From Pseudeuparius sepicola (lineage: Eukaryota > Arthropoda > Insecta > Coleoptera > Anthribidae): a stretch of DNA of 64,000 nt. A model generated the notes under the pieces. That model was not told where the DNA came from and ran no database searches. It saw only the letters and a list, made by a program, of their open reading frames with translations. The stretch lies in the NCBI GenBank assembly GCA_963920635.1, contig OY987298.1, positions 147,782,257-147,846,256 of the forward strand. The letters are read 5' to 3'. This document shows, one piece after another, positions 1 through 11,492 of the stretch. Both the position numbers and the translations under genes were made by a program. The number at the start of each line of letters is the position of its first letter. Position 1 is the stretch's first letter.

Positions 1-13
1 GTTGTAAGGAGTT
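1..13 (-). CDS. First codons of a further RDLDTS-type zinc-finger exon, cut by the window edge
   Basis: On the minus strand a splice acceptor (tttttgtttcag) is followed at position 13 by one A and then codons for T-P-Y-N, the same residues that follow the acceptor of the exons at 4688 and 9164. Compared with those copies, 21 nt (seven codons, including the DLD residues) are missing, but the split-codon phase is kept. The rest of the exon lies to the left of base 1, so I cannot say whether it is intact. Confidence 0.5.
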
Positions 14-297
14 CTGAAACAAAAAGAAATATTGTAATTACTAATAGTAGCAACTTATTAATATAAAATCTAAGGCATTAACATTTCCAAAATACAACAA
101 TGAAGTAATTTAAAAATTACAATTGTAATATATAAATACAAATAAATTATCATAATACATAATAATTCATTATCACCAAAATATTAAAATACTATGCCAC
201 ACATTTAAGTCACAAAATCATTCAGTCAAGGTTTCTAATATGCATTGCTTTTTAAAAACTACAAATGTCTTAGGTATGCAAAAAAAATTGGTTGACA

Positions 298-733
298 CCA
301 ATGACGTCAGAACCTATAGACAGGTTTGTTTTGATAAACGCTTGACGCCCACAACTAATCACAATCTAAGTGCTCCATTAAATTATTCTGAAAATGTCGC
401 GAGATTATCAGAAATTACCCCTTTCTGTCGAGCCGTAGCGAACTTATTTCGACTCTGGGCTCGGAGGCTGGCGTCGTTAGACCATCCCCGAGTCTTCAGG
501 TGAGGTTCCGATGCTTCCGGCGCTCCCAAACAAGAAAAAAACATGCGATATCTAAGTGTGATTCTGGAGGAACTATAACCGGGAATCAGCGGGTGTATAG
601 TTGGTTGATGGTTGACTTTCTGTCTTTGTTTGTAGCATGTTTTTAGAGTAGTATGGATATATTTAATCTTGGAGTCAAAATAAAGGGCATTTTAACAATG
701 GGGCACCACGTCTATAGGTTTTGACGTCATTGG
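298..733. mobile_element. 435-bp insertion with 24-bp terminal inverted repeats, only in the leftmost repeat copy
   Basis: The ends are inverted copies of CCAATGACGTCA followed by R-AACCTATAGAC. The corresponding place in the two neighbouring copies (near 4963 and 9439) reads straight through ttggttggcac, so the insertion is absent there. Flanking TTGACA and TTGGCA look like a short target duplication with one mismatch. The interior is richer in GC than its surroundings and shows no recognisable gene. It is a non-autonomous DNA element of unknown superfamily. Confidence 0.55.
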
Positions 734-966
734 TTGGCACATTATAAAGGAAAGGAAAATAAAAATCTCCAAAAATGGATTTTTGTCAAACATGGGTGGA
801 AAATGGCACAAATTGCACAATAAATGATTTTGCAGAGTTAGGTAGTTTTAATACAGGTTGAGCCAAACGCGGTCTAAGGGGGGGGGGGGCTATGGGGGCC
901 ATGCTCCCCCATAATAAAATGAAAAAAATGATAAATAAAAAATAAATACAAATATTATCTAACCTA

Positions 967-1701
967 CAGTGTCCACGGATTGAGTTCACATAAGGTGTAA
1001 ATAACAAAACAAATTCGAGTTGAAATTTGAGATTCTGGGGATTAGTGCTGCTTGGTTTGAAACTAATTTTACTTTCGAAAAATCACCTTGGAAATTATGA
1101 AGAAACTAATTTTCAGTAAAGTGTCCTTTTTGTATGTTTTACGGCAAAATGATATTAAGGAAACTTGTTCAGAATGAAAAACTGAGTAGGTCTGCGAAAT
1201 TTCGAAGGTCTAAGGCCTAATTTGATTTTTTTGGGATTTATCCCATTTTTTAGAAAAGTGCATTTTGTGTAGTTTTCACATCAAAATGTTATTAAAAAAA
1301 CTAGTTCATAATGAAAAACTGGATAGGTGTGAAAAATTCCAACAGCCGTTGTCAACAAGTTTTCTTAATAACATTTTGAAGTGATACTAAAAAAAAAGTG
1401 GGAAAAAGCCAAAAAATCAAAGTAGGCCTAGACTTTCGAAATTTCGCAAACCTACTCAGTTTGTCATTCTGAACAAGTTTTCTTAATAACATTTTGCCGT
1501 AAAACCTACAAAAAGGGCACTTTACTGAGGTGGAAAATCAGTTTCTTCATAATTTCCAAGGCATACGACATTTTTCGAAAGTAAAATTATGTCAAAAAAT
1601 TAGTTTCAAACCAAGCAGGGCTGATCCCCAGAAGCTAAAATTTCAACTCGAAAATTTGTTGTTATTTACACCTTATGTGAACTCAATCCCTGGATACACT
1701 G
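967..1701. mobile_element. Palindromic (foldback) element with TA-CAGTGTCC ends
   Basis: The left end (CAGTGTCCACGGATTGAG) and right end, read inverted (CAGTGTATCCAGGGATTGAG), are both flanked by TA. The two arms continue as an inverted repeat through most of the 735 bp. This fits a non-autonomous Tc1/mariner-like element, for which TA target duplication and CAGTG termini are typical. It has no coding capacity. The equivalent elements in the next two repeat copies have the same left arm but a different right end. Confidence 0.6.
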
Positions 1702-1920
1702 TATAATAACCAACGCACATGCCAATTTTTGTTTACATAAATTTTATTTAAAATATTTTATTTATTTTTGATTTTTGTTATTTTTGTGATATTGCATATT
1801 GAAATTCTAAATTCTATCATTATAGTAGGTACCTACCTAAGACAGCCTAAAGGTGTACATACCCAGGTATGCCCCCAGCCCTTCGCAAATGGATATGCAT
1901 TAACGTGAATTGTCATCTTA

Positions 1921-2190
1921 TAGTAAATTGTAATTCATAAAATATTCGCAAAATTAAAAAGACAATCTGCCCTTTGCATAGCGAATCTTGGCCTCGGGTA
2001 GTTCACATTTGTTTTTTTTTAAGGAAGTGAATTGACAACTTGAGCACTTGTATTCCTTAATGATTCCGTAAGTTTTCATTCGGTGCACGACAAGATTGCC
2101 CAAGAATTTGCTTGCTAACTTATTATGTTTACTATTCACTTTAGACACCTTTTTTGAATGGTCAAAACTCTGTGTACATATTAACAAAAG
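1921..2190 (-). pseudogene. Zinc-finger relic resembling fingers 1-2 of the 4688 exon
   Basis: On the minus strand the residues EYKCSSCQFTSLKK match EYKCSICQFTSLGK of the intact exon at 3794-4688, followed by a shifted but recognisable stretch (LPEAK against LHEAN). The preceding finger has lost its cysteine pair. Frame breaks are present and there is no intact array. The same relic recurs at 6520-6780 and 10996-11260. Confidence 0.65.
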
Positions 2191-2369
2191 ACTAGTTAAT
2201 AATTAACAATTATCAAAAAGATACAAATGTCTTAGGTCTAAAAAAGCGGTCGGCATGTTACGAAGGAAAATAAAAATTTTGCAAGAGTTTCTGTTAAGCA
2301 GTTTATTAAAAATATATAGAGAGTAGGTACATTGGTCTATACTGAAAACGAGGAAAATTGAACATATAC

Positions 2370-2570
2370 TTAGTAAGAATATGGTGCTACAGAAGTGAAC
2401 TTTAGCTTGGTGTGCATTGAGTGTCTTCTTGTCATTAACTTTGAATGAGGACTTTTCACAACTATAATTATTATGAATTCCTTGATGAACTTTTGATTCA
2501 TGCGTTTTTTGGATTTGAAAATGGAATGAAATGGAAAAAATATTAGTAACAATAGAAATTATGTTTTTTT
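2370..2570 (-). pseudogene. Zinc-finger relic (single broken finger)
   Basis: The minus strand reads HESKVHQGIHNNYSCEK-SSFKVND..LNAHQAKVH. This is one finger of the CEKCSFK type in which the second cysteine has become serine, preceded by the end of another finger. It is the remnant of a dead exon in the repeat unit and recurs at 6960-7160 and, in two versions, at 13453-13800. Confidence 0.6.
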
Positions 2571-2699
2571 TTCCTGGCCCAAGTCTCTGAACATTTTATT
2601 CTGAATAATTTTTGTATTATTAAAATCGATTTAATGATTGGAATATAAATGCTTTTTTATCGTAGAACATATTAACAAGTATCAATGCAATTTTTATAA

Positions 2700-3090
2700 T
2701 GAAGCAACAGAAATGTCCCCATGATCTTTAGCTTGGTGAACATTGAGTGTGGACTTGTCTCTACATCTGGATATACATTTGCCACAACTATACTTAAAAA
2801 TTCCATTGTGAACTCTCATCTCATGCCCATTTACATCTCCTCGTCTGTAGGACGTATAATCGCATTGGCGCATTTAAATGAAGTAACAGAAATGTCCCCA
2901 TGAACTTTAGCTTGGTGAACATTGTGTGTGGACTTGTCTTTATATCTGAATATACATGTGTCACAACTATACTTACAAAATTTCATTGTAAACTCTCATC
3001 TCATGCACATTTATGTTGCTTCGTCTGCACGATGTGTAATTGCATTTGGTACACTTAAACAGAGTAACAGGAACGTCCCCATGAACCTTT
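2700..3090 (-). pseudogene. Decayed array of about three to four zinc fingers
   Basis: Minus-strand segments such as CDYTSYRRGDVNGHEMRVH, KYSCGKCISRCRDKS and KCTKCNYTS clearly derive from the RDLDTS exon family, but in-frame stops and frame changes separate them. A shorter version is at 7291-7565, which lacks about 114 bp present here. Confidence 0.65.
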
Positions 3091-3094
3091 ATAA

Positions 3095-3793
3095 ACCATT
3101 ATAAACTTATAACAACAGTTTCGGCCCATCTATCAAAACTGGTTATATGACTCGATTATTGATACCAAGAAATAAAACACACATTTAAAATTATTTACAG
3201 TCCAACTATACAAGCGTGCGATGGAATTAGCTCAGTATCTCAGAGTTTTCTTTGAAAGAATAATTTGGGCAAATTAGACTGTGCTCTGATCCTCAATAAG
3301 TACTGTTTATGTCTCACAGACTGTTTGTATACAAAGAAAAAACCTTAATACTTAATTAATGACAGAACTTAGAATCTGACAATAAACTATAGTTAAATCC
3401 AAAAAATTATTTTAAATCCCTTACATGAATACGCTTCCCCCCGGTATATTAAATGGAGATGGAAAATACAAACTTGACTAACTGTGAGCCAAAGAGAAAT
3501 AAAAAAAAAATTGCAGTTTATGACGAAATATTGCAAGTTTGCATACGACAAAAAAATTCAACAAAATGAGGTCACGGTACTCTGAAAATGACTTAAATTT
3601 GCAAAAATATCAATTGAATAAGCCGGAAATTGAATTGTACCCTATTGAACCGGTACATACCTTGAATCATTAGAGATGGGTTCGTATTCACTACGTCTAC
3701 ATCACACTAAAAATCAATATGAAAAGAGTTGAGAGCACGGATACTCGACTGAATTAAGATTTGAATTTGCGATTTCAGAATAAATACCCAAAA
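3095..3793. other. AT-rich spacer, nothing recognised
   Basis: About 700 bp of AT-rich DNA 3' of the exon at 3794-4688, repeated at 7566-8269. I see no gene, finger relic or clear transposon ends. It may hold the 3' untranslated region. Confidence 0.5.
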
Positions 3794-4688
3794 CTATGTG
3801 TTCAACGGTTGATAATAATTATTTAAGAGCGTGGTAACGGAGTTTTGCCAAAAAATTCCGTTACAAACTCTCATCTCATGCAAATTTACATTTCTTTGGC
3901 TGCACGATGTGTAATTGCATTTGGCACATTTAAACAGAGTAACAGAAACGTCCCCATGAACCTTAGCTTTGTGCCCATCGAATGTCCTCTTGTAATTAGT
4001 TTTGAAACAACACTTTTCACAACTATACTTATGTATTTTACTGTGAACCCTCACCTCATGCGCATTTACGTATTTTCGTCTGTAGGATGTATATTCGCAT
4101 TTGCCGCATTTAAACCGAGTAACAGAAATGTCCTCATGAACTTTAGCTTGGTGAACATTGAGCGCGACCTTATCATTACATTTAAATGAGCACTTTTCAC
4201 AGTTATATATTTTATGAATTCCTTCATGAACTATCAACTCGTGCCTTTTTACACAGACTTTATAGTAAGAAGTATAATCACATCTGGAACATTTGAACGG
4301 TGCAACAGAAGTGTCACCATGAATCTCAGCTTGATGTCTATTGAATGTGTTTTTGTTGTTAACTTTGAACGAACACTTGAAGCAATTAAACTTAAAAACT
4401 TTCTCCTGCTCAATGTGACTTTTACTGTCGGCCTGCAGTGAATTGTCATTGGCAGAATATTCACAAAATTGAGCAGACAATTTGCTGTTGGTAGAATCTG
4501 GGTGATCATTTGCCTCGTGTAGTACAATATCTGTTTTTCCTAAGGAAGTAAATTGGCAAATGGAGCACTTGTATTCCTCAACGATTGCATGAATTTCCCT
4601 TTGGTGTTCAATAAGACTGTTTATGGATTCACATTGGAATGAACACCTTTTGCAGTTGTAAGGAGTTGATGTGTCCAAATCCAAATCT
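3794..4688 (-). CDS. C2H2 zinc-finger 3' exon, eight fingers (RDLDTS type)
   Basis: This is probably a nuclear DNA-binding protein segment; targets are unknown. It begins after the acceptor tttttgtttcag with A completing a codon, then D-L-D-L-D-T-S-T-P-Y-N. There is no ATG near the start, so this is a 3' exon and not a whole gene. About 298 residues carry fingers in pairs that alternate between the CEKCSFK..HQAKVH and CSRCDYTSY..HEMRVH types. All keep C-x2-C-x12-H-x4-H spacing, and none has a TGEKP linker. Between fingers 2 and 3 a stretch near SAQFCEYSAND looks like a dead finger. In the eighth finger the last histidine is cysteine (HEMRVC), which could still bind zinc. The protein is identical to that of 8270-9164. 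Confidence 0.85.
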
Positions 4689-5202
4689 CTGAAACAAAAA
4701 GAAATATTGTAATTACTAGTAGTAGTAATTTATTAATAGAAAATCTAATACATCAACATTTCCAAAATACAATAATGAAGTAATTTAAAAATTACAATTT
4801 GAATATATAAATACAAATAAATTATCGTAATACATAATTCATTATCACCAAAATATTAAAATACTATGCACATATTTAAGTTACAAAATCATTCAGTCAA
4901 TGTTTCTAATATACATTGCTTTTTAAAAACTGCAACTGTCTTAGGTCTGCAAAAAAATTGGTTGGCACATTATAAAGGAAAGGAAAATAAAAATCTCCAA
5001 AAATGGGTTTTTGTTATACATGGGTGGAAAATGGCACAAATTGCACAATAAATGATTTTGCAGTGATAGGTAGTTTTAATGCAGGTTGAGCCAAATGCGG
5101 TCTAAGGGGGGGGGCTATGGGGGCCATGCCCCCATAGCCCCCCCCTAATAAAATGAAAAAAAAATAATAAATAAAAAATAAATACAAATATTATCTAACC
5201 TA
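4689..5202. other. Putative intron start with GC hairpin
   Basis: Upstream of the acceptor this stretch is AT-rich, apart from a G-run hairpin at about 5107-5147: a run of G, CTATGGGGG, a short loop, and the inverted copy. The same hairpin stands near 9583, and a decayed one near 870. No coding exon is visible. Confidence 0.5.
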
Positions 5203-6280
5203 CAGTGTCCACGGATTGAGTTCACATAAGGTGTAAATAACAAAAAAAAAATAGAGTTGAAATTTGAAATTCTGGGGATCTGCTTGGTTTGAAACTAATT
5301 TGTTACATAATTTTACTTTCGAAAAATCACCTTGGAAATTATGAAGAAACTAATTTTCAGTAAAGTGCCCTTTTTGCATGTTTTACGGCAAAATGTTATT
5401 AAGGAAACTTGTTCAGAATGAAAACTGAGTAGTCTGCGAAATTTCGAAGGTCTAAGGCCTAATTTGATTTTTTTGGGATTTATCCCATTTTTTAGAAAAA
5501 TGCATTTTGTGTAGTTTTCACATCAAAATGTTATTAAAAAAACTTGTTCATAATGAAAAACTGGATAGGTGTGAAAAATTCCAACAGCCGTTGTCAACAA
5601 GTTTTCTTAATAACATTTTGAAGTGATACTAAAAAAAAAGTGGGAAAAAGCCAAAAAATCAAAGTAGGCCTAGACTTTCGAAATTTCGCAAACCTACTTA
5701 GCGTTTCATCAAACCTACAAAAAGGGCACTTTACTGAGGTGGAAAATTAGTTTCTTCATAATTTCCAAGGCATACGAGATTTTTCGAAAGTAAAATTATG
5801 TCACAAATTAGTTTCAAACCAAGCAGGGCTGATCCCCAGAAGCTCAAATTTCAACTCGACAATTTGGGGTTATTTACACCTTATGTGAACTTTTTGCAAA
5901 AAAAGTAAACTAAGTATTGTGCAGTATGTATTCAGTCAATAAGTGTTTTAAATTACACAGGATAGACTTTTATGGATTAACAAATACGGAAAAGGGCAAA
6001 AAGGGCAAAATATGAAAATCGTAGTAGGCTCTTGAAATGTTGCACAGAGGTATAAACAAATTTTTCTTATGACTTTTTTCGAAATTCGGTTAAATAACCC
6101 CATTTTTTGGACATTTTTTCATTAATGTCAAATTTGACATATAAAAGAGACTACGTCACAACATTTGATTATGCCAATTTTGGTTCTAGAGCAAGCAAAA
6201 CCTGATGCCGCAAACAAATTCTCCGTAAGTTATTTACTAAAAATTTTTCCCATATGGTACATACTTTTTGGCGGGCACTG
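5203..6280. mobile_element. Chimeric foldback element, TA-CAGTGTCC left end and GGCGGGCACTG-TA right end
   Basis: The left arm matches the element at 967-1701 up to the inverted copy ttacaccttatgtgaac. At that point the right terminus is replaced by about 400 bp that ends in acttttTGGCGGGCACTG followed by TA, the end of a different element of the same general type. The flanking sequence (ataaccaacgcacatg) is the same in all three repeat copies. No coding capacity. Confidence 0.55.
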
Positions 6281-6519
6281 TATAGTATAACCAACGCACA
6301 TGCCAATTTTTGTTTACATAAATTTTATTTAAAATATTTTATTTATTTTGATTTTTGTTATTTTTGTGAGGAATATAATTTTTTTGTGATATTGCTTATT
6401 GAAATTCTATTGTTATAGTAGGTACCTAAAACAGCCTAAAGGAGTACATACCCAGGTATGCCCCCAGCCCTTCGCAAATGGATATGCATTAACGTGAATT
6501 GCCATCTTATAGTAAATTG

Positions 6520-7565
6520 TAATTCATAAAATATTCGCAAAATTAAAAAGACACTCTGCCCTTTGCATAGAGAATCTTGGCCTCGGGTAGTTCACATTTG
6601 TTTTTTTTTTAAGGAAGTGAATTGACAACTTGAGCACTTGTATTCCTTAATGATTCCGTAAGTTTTCATTCGGTGCACGACAAGATTGCCCAAGAATTTG
6701 CTTGCTAACTTATTATGTTTACTATTCACTTTAGACACCTTTTTTGAATGGTCAAAACTCTGTGTACATATTAACAAAAGACTAGTTAATAATTAAAAAT
6801 TATCAAAAAGATACAAATGTCTTAGGTCTAAAAAAGCGGTCGGCATGTTACGAAGGAAAATAAAAATTTTGCAAGAGTTTCTGTTAAGCAGTTTATTAAA
6901 AATATATAGAGAGTAGGTACATTGGTCTATACTGAAAACGAGGAAAATTGAACATATACTTAGTAAGAATATGGTGCTACAGAAGTGAACTTTAGCTTGG
7001 TGTGCATTGAGTGTCTTCTTGTCATTAACTTTGAATGAGGACTTTTCACAACTATAATTATTATGAATTCCTTGATGAACTTTTGATTCATGCGTTTTTT
7101 GGATTTGAAAATGGAATGAAATGGAAAAAATATTAGTAACAATAGAAATTATGTTTTTTTTTCCTGGCCCAAGTCTCTGAACATTTTATTCTGAATAATT
7201 TTTGTATTATTAAAATCGATTTAATGATTGGAATATAAATGCTTTTTTATCGTAGAACATATTAACAAGTATCAATGCAATTTTTATAATGAAGCAACAG
7301 AAATGTCCCCATGATCTTTAGCTTGGTGAACATTGAGTGTGGACTTGTCTCTACATCTGGATATACATTTGCCACAACTATACTTAAAAATTCCATTGTG
7401 AACTCTCATCTCATGCCCATTTACATCTCCTCGTCTGTAGGACGTATAATCGCATTGGCGCATTTAAATGAAGTAACAGAAATGTCCCCATGAACTTTAG
7501 CTTGGTGAACATTGTGTGTGGACTTGTCTTTATATCTGAATAAACATATGTCACAACTATACTGA
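6520..7565 (-). pseudogene. Zinc-finger relics of the second repeat copy
   Basis: This is the counterpart of the relics at 1921-2190, 2370-2570 and 2700-3090, with the same broken fingers in the same order. The relic near 7291-7565 has lost about 114 bp relative to the first copy. No open array remains. Confidence 0.6.
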
Positions 7566-8269
7566 AAAATTCCATTATAAACTTATAACAACAGTTTCGG
7601 CCCATCTATCAAAACTGGTTATATGACTCGATTATTGATACCAAGGAATAAAACACACATTTAAAATTATTTACAGTCCAACTATACAAGCGTGCGATGG
7701 AATTAGCTCAGTATCTCAGAGTTTTCTTTGAAAGAATAATTTGGGCAAATTAGACTGTGCTCTGATCCTCAATAAGTACTGTTTATGTCTCACAGACTGT
7801 TTGTATACAAAGAAAAAACCTTAATACTTAATTAATGACAGAACTTAGAATCTGACAATAAACTATAGTTAAATCCAAAAAATTATTTTAAATCCCTTAC
7901 ATGAATACGCTTCCCCCCGGTATATTAAATGGAGATGGAAAATACAAACTTGACTAACTGTGAGCCAAAGAGAAATAAAAAAAAAATTGCAGTTTATGAC
8001 GAAATATTGCAAGTTTGCATACGACAAAAAAATTCAACAAAATGAGGTCACGGTACTCTGAAAATGACTTAAATTTGCAAAAATATCAATTGAATAAGCC
8101 GGAAATTGAATTGTACCCTATTGAACCGGTACATACCTTGAATCATTAGAGATGGGTTCGTATTCACTACGTCTACATCACACTAAAAATCAATATGAAA
8201 AGAGTTGAGAGCACGGATACTCGACTGAATTAAGATTCGAATTTGCGATTTCAGAATAAATACCCAAAA
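7566..8269. other. AT-rich spacer, nothing recognised
   Basis: Near-identical copy of 3095-3793. No gene or element ends recognised. Confidence 0.5.
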
Positions 8270-9164
8270 CTATGTGTTCAACGGTTGATAATAATTATTT
8301 AAGAGCGTGGTAACGGAGTTTTGCCAAAAAATTCCGTTACAAACTCTCATCTCATGCAAATTTACATTTCTTTGGCTGCACGATGTGTAATTGCATTTGG
8401 CACATTTAAACAGAGTAACAGAAACGTCCCCATGAACCTTAGCTTTGTGCCCATCGAATGTCCTCTTGTAATTAGTTTTGAAACAACACTTTTCACAACT
8501 ATACTTATGTATTTTACTGTGAACCCTCACCTCATGCGCATTTACGTATTTTCGTCTGTAGGATGTATATTCGCATTTGCCGCATTTAAACCGAGTAACA
8601 GAAATGTCCTCATGAACTTTAGCTTGGTGAACATTGAGCGCGACCTTATCATTACATTTAAATGAGCACTTTTCACAGTTATATATTTTATGAATTCCTT
8701 CATGAACTATCAACTCGTGCCTTTTTACACAGACTTTATAGTAAGAAGTATAATCACATCTGGAACATTTGAACGGTGCAACAGAAGTGTCACCATGAAT
8801 CTCAGCTTGATGTCTATTGAATGTGTTTTTGTTGTTAACTTTGAACGAACACTTGAAGCAATTAAACTTAAAAACTTTCTCCTGCTCAATGTGACTTTTA
8901 CTGTCGGCCTGCAGTGAATTGTCATTGGCAGAATATTCACAAAATTGAGCAGACAATTTGCTGTTGGTAGAATCTGGGTGATCATTTGCCTCGTGTAGTA
9001 CAATATCTGTTTTTCCTAAGGAAGTAAATTGGCAAATGGAGCACTTGTATTCCTCAACGATTGCATGAATTTCCCTTTGGTGTTCAATAAGACTGTTTAT
9101 GGATTCACATTGGAATGAACACCTTTTGCAGTTGTAAGGAGTTGATGTGTCCAAATCCAAATCT
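8270..9164 (-). CDS. C2H2 zinc-finger 3' exon, eight fingers, duplicate of 3794-4688
   Basis: The translation is identical to that of the exon at 3794-4688: acceptor, A completing a split codon, DLDLDTSTPYN, then eight C-x2-C-x12-H-x4-H fingers with the last one ending HEMRVC. It ends with the same tail (NGIFWQNSVTTLLNNYY...). No coding difference has built up, so the duplication is very young, or the two copies are being homogenised, or the assembly has duplicated the region. The exon occupies the same place within its repeat unit, followed on its 3' side by the same dead fingers. Confidence 0.85.
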
Positions 9165-9677
9165 CTGAAACAAAAAGAAATATTGTAATTACTAGTAGTA
9201 GTAATTTATTAATAGAAAATCTAATACATCAACATTTCCAAAATACAATAATGAAGTAATTTAAAAATTACAATTTGAATATATAAATACAAATAAATTA
9301 TCGTAATACATAATTCATTATCACCAAAATATTAAAATACTATGCACACATTTAAGTTACAAAATCATTCAGTCAATGTTTCTAATATACATTGCTTTTT
9401 AAAAACTGCAACTGTCTTAGGTCTGCAAAAAAATTGGTTGGCACATTATAAAGGAAAGGAAAATAAAAATCTCCAAAAATGGGTTTTTGTTATACATGGG
9501 TGGAAAATGGCACAAATTGCACAATAAATGATTTTGCAGTGATAGGTAGTTTTAATGCAGGTTGAGCCAAATGCGGTCTAAGGGGGGGGCTATGGGGGCC
9601 ATGCCCCCATAGCCCCCCCCTAATAAAATGAAAAAAAAATAATAAATAAAAAATAAATACAAATATTATCTAACCTA

Positions 9678-10755
9678 CAGTGTCCACGGATTGAGTTCAC
9701 ATAAGGTGTAAATAACAAAAAAAAAATAGAGTTGAAATTTGAAATTCTGGGGATCTGCTTGGTTTGAAACTAATTTGTTACATAATTTTACTTTCGAAAA
9801 ATCACCTTGGAAATTATGAAGAAACTAATTTTCAGTAAAGTGCCCTTTTTGCATGTTTTACGGCAAAATGTTATTAAGGAAACTTGTTCAGAATGAAAAC
9901 TGAGTAGTCTGCGAAATTTCGAAGGTCTAAGGCCTAATTTGATTTTTTTGGGATTTATCCCATTTTTTAGAAAAATGCATTTTGTGTAGTTTTCACATCA
10001 AAATGTTATTAAAAAAACTTGTTCATAATGAAAAACTGGATAGGTGTGAAAAATTCCAACAGCCGTTGTCAACAAGTTTTCTTAATAACATTTTGAAGTG
10101 ATACTAAAAAAAAAGTGGGAAAAAGCCAAAAAATCAAAGTAGGCCCAGACTTTCGAAATTTCGCAAACCTACTTAGCGTTTCATCAAACCTACAAAAAGG
10201 GCACTTTACTGAGGTGGAAAATTAGTTTCTTCATAATTTCCAAGGCATACGAGATTTTTCGAAAGTAAAATTATGTCACAAATTAGTTTCAAACCAAGCA
10301 GGGCTGATCCCCAGAAGCTCAAATTTCAACTCGACAATTTGGGGTTATTTACACCTTATGTGAACTTTTTGCAAAAAAAGTAAACTAAGTATTGTGCAGT
10401 ATGTATTCAGTCAATAAGTGTTTTAAATTACACAGGATAGACTTTTATGGATTAACAAATACGGAAAAGGGCAAAAAGGGCAAAATATGAAAATCGTAGT
10501 AGGCTCTTGAAATGTTGCACAGAGGTATAAACAAATTTTTCTTATGACTTTTTTCGAAATTCGGTTAAATAACCCCATTTTTTGGACATTTTTTCATTAA
10601 TGTCAAATTTGACATATAAAAGAGACTACGTCACAACATTTGATTATGCCAATTTTGGTTCTAGAGCAAGCAAAACCTGATGCCGCAAACAAATTCTCCG
10701 TAAGTTATTTACTAAAAATTTTTCCCATATGGTACATACTTTTTGGCGGGCACTG
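9678..10755. mobile_element. Chimeric foldback element, third copy
   Basis: Near-identical copy (1078 bp) of the element at 5203-6280, with TA on both sides, the same left arm and the same substituted right end. It was carried here by the tandem duplication and did not insert independently. Confidence 0.55.
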
Positions 10756-10995
10756 TATAGTATAACCAACGCACATGCCAATTTTTGTTTACATAAATTT
10801 TATTTAAAATATTTTATTTATTTTGATTTTTGTTATTTTTGTGAGGAATATAATTTTTTTGTGATATTGCCTATTGAAATTCTATTGTTATAGTAGGTAC
10901 CTAAAACAGCCTAAAGGAGTACATACCCAGGTATGCCCCCAGCCCTTCGCAAATGGATATGCATTAACGTGAATTGCCATCTTATAGTAAATTGT

Positions 10996-11492
10996 AATTC
11001 ATAAAATATTCGCAAAATTAAAAAGACACTCTTCCCTTTGCATAGAGAATCTTGGCCTCGGGTAGTTCACATTTGTTTTTTTTTTAAGGAAGTGAATTGA
11101 CAACTTGAGCACTTGTATTCCTTAATGATTCCGTAAGTTTTCATTCGGTGCACGACAAGATTGCCCAAGAATTTGCTTGCTAACTTATTATGTTTACTAT
11201 TCACTTGAGACACCTTTTTTTAATGGTCAAAACTCTGTGTATATGTTAACAAAAGACTAGTTAATAATTAAAAATTATCAAAAAGATACAAATGTCTTAG
11301 GTCTAAAAAAGCGGTCGGCATGTTACGAAGGAAAATAAAAATTTTGCAAGAGTTTCTGTTAAGCAGTTTATTAAAAATATATGGAGAGTAGGTACATTGG
11401 TCTAGACTGAAAACGAGGAAAATTGCTCATATAGTAAGAATACGGTGCTACAGAAGTGAACCTTAGCTTGGTGTGCATTGAGTGTCTTCTTG
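10996..11492 (-). pseudogene. Zinc-finger relics of the third repeat copy, interrupted by a transposon
   Basis: Holds the EYKCSSCQFTS-type relic (10996-11260) and the first part of the SSFKVND relic (about 11440-11492). The second relic is split at 11492 by the element that follows and continues at 13453. Confidence 0.6.

Larger units (their letters stand above)
1..4657. repeat. Leftmost, incomplete copy of the 4.5-kb tandem duplication
   Basis: From base 1 the sequence follows that beginning at 4657 and again at 9133: intron-like AT-rich DNA, G-run hairpin, foldback element, zinc-finger relics, then a zinc-finger exon. This copy differs by a 435-bp insertion (298-733), an intact foldback right end, a 21-nt deletion at its left edge and about 114 bp of extra relic sequence near 2960-3090. 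Its zinc-finger exon (3794-4688) encodes the same protein as the copy at 8270-9164. Confidence 0.8.
4658..9133. repeat. Second copy of the tandem duplication, nearly identical to its neighbours
   Basis: Features recur at a constant offset of 4476 bp between 3.6-5.9 kb and 8.1-10.4 kb, with only occasional base differences (for example taagatttg at 3741 against taagattcg). The copy holds the G-run hairpin (about 5107), the chimeric foldback element (5203-6280), three zinc-finger relics (6520-7565) and one intact exon (8270-9164). Such identity means a very recent duplication, or a haplotype left uncollapsed in the assembly. Confidence 0.8.

Noticed and set aside
240..503. 87-codon plus-strand open frame
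   Set aside because: It crosses the left boundary of the 298-733 insertion, so it cannot be an old gene; nothing recognised.
786..1007. Short open frame on the minus strand
   Set aside because: It runs through a G-run and the end of a foldback element, and has no homologue or splice context; chance.
3794..4684. Taking the TTG-initiated frames of the zinc-finger exons as complete genes
   Set aside because: The apparent starts are non-ATG codons directly behind splice acceptors, which marks them as internal or 3' exons.
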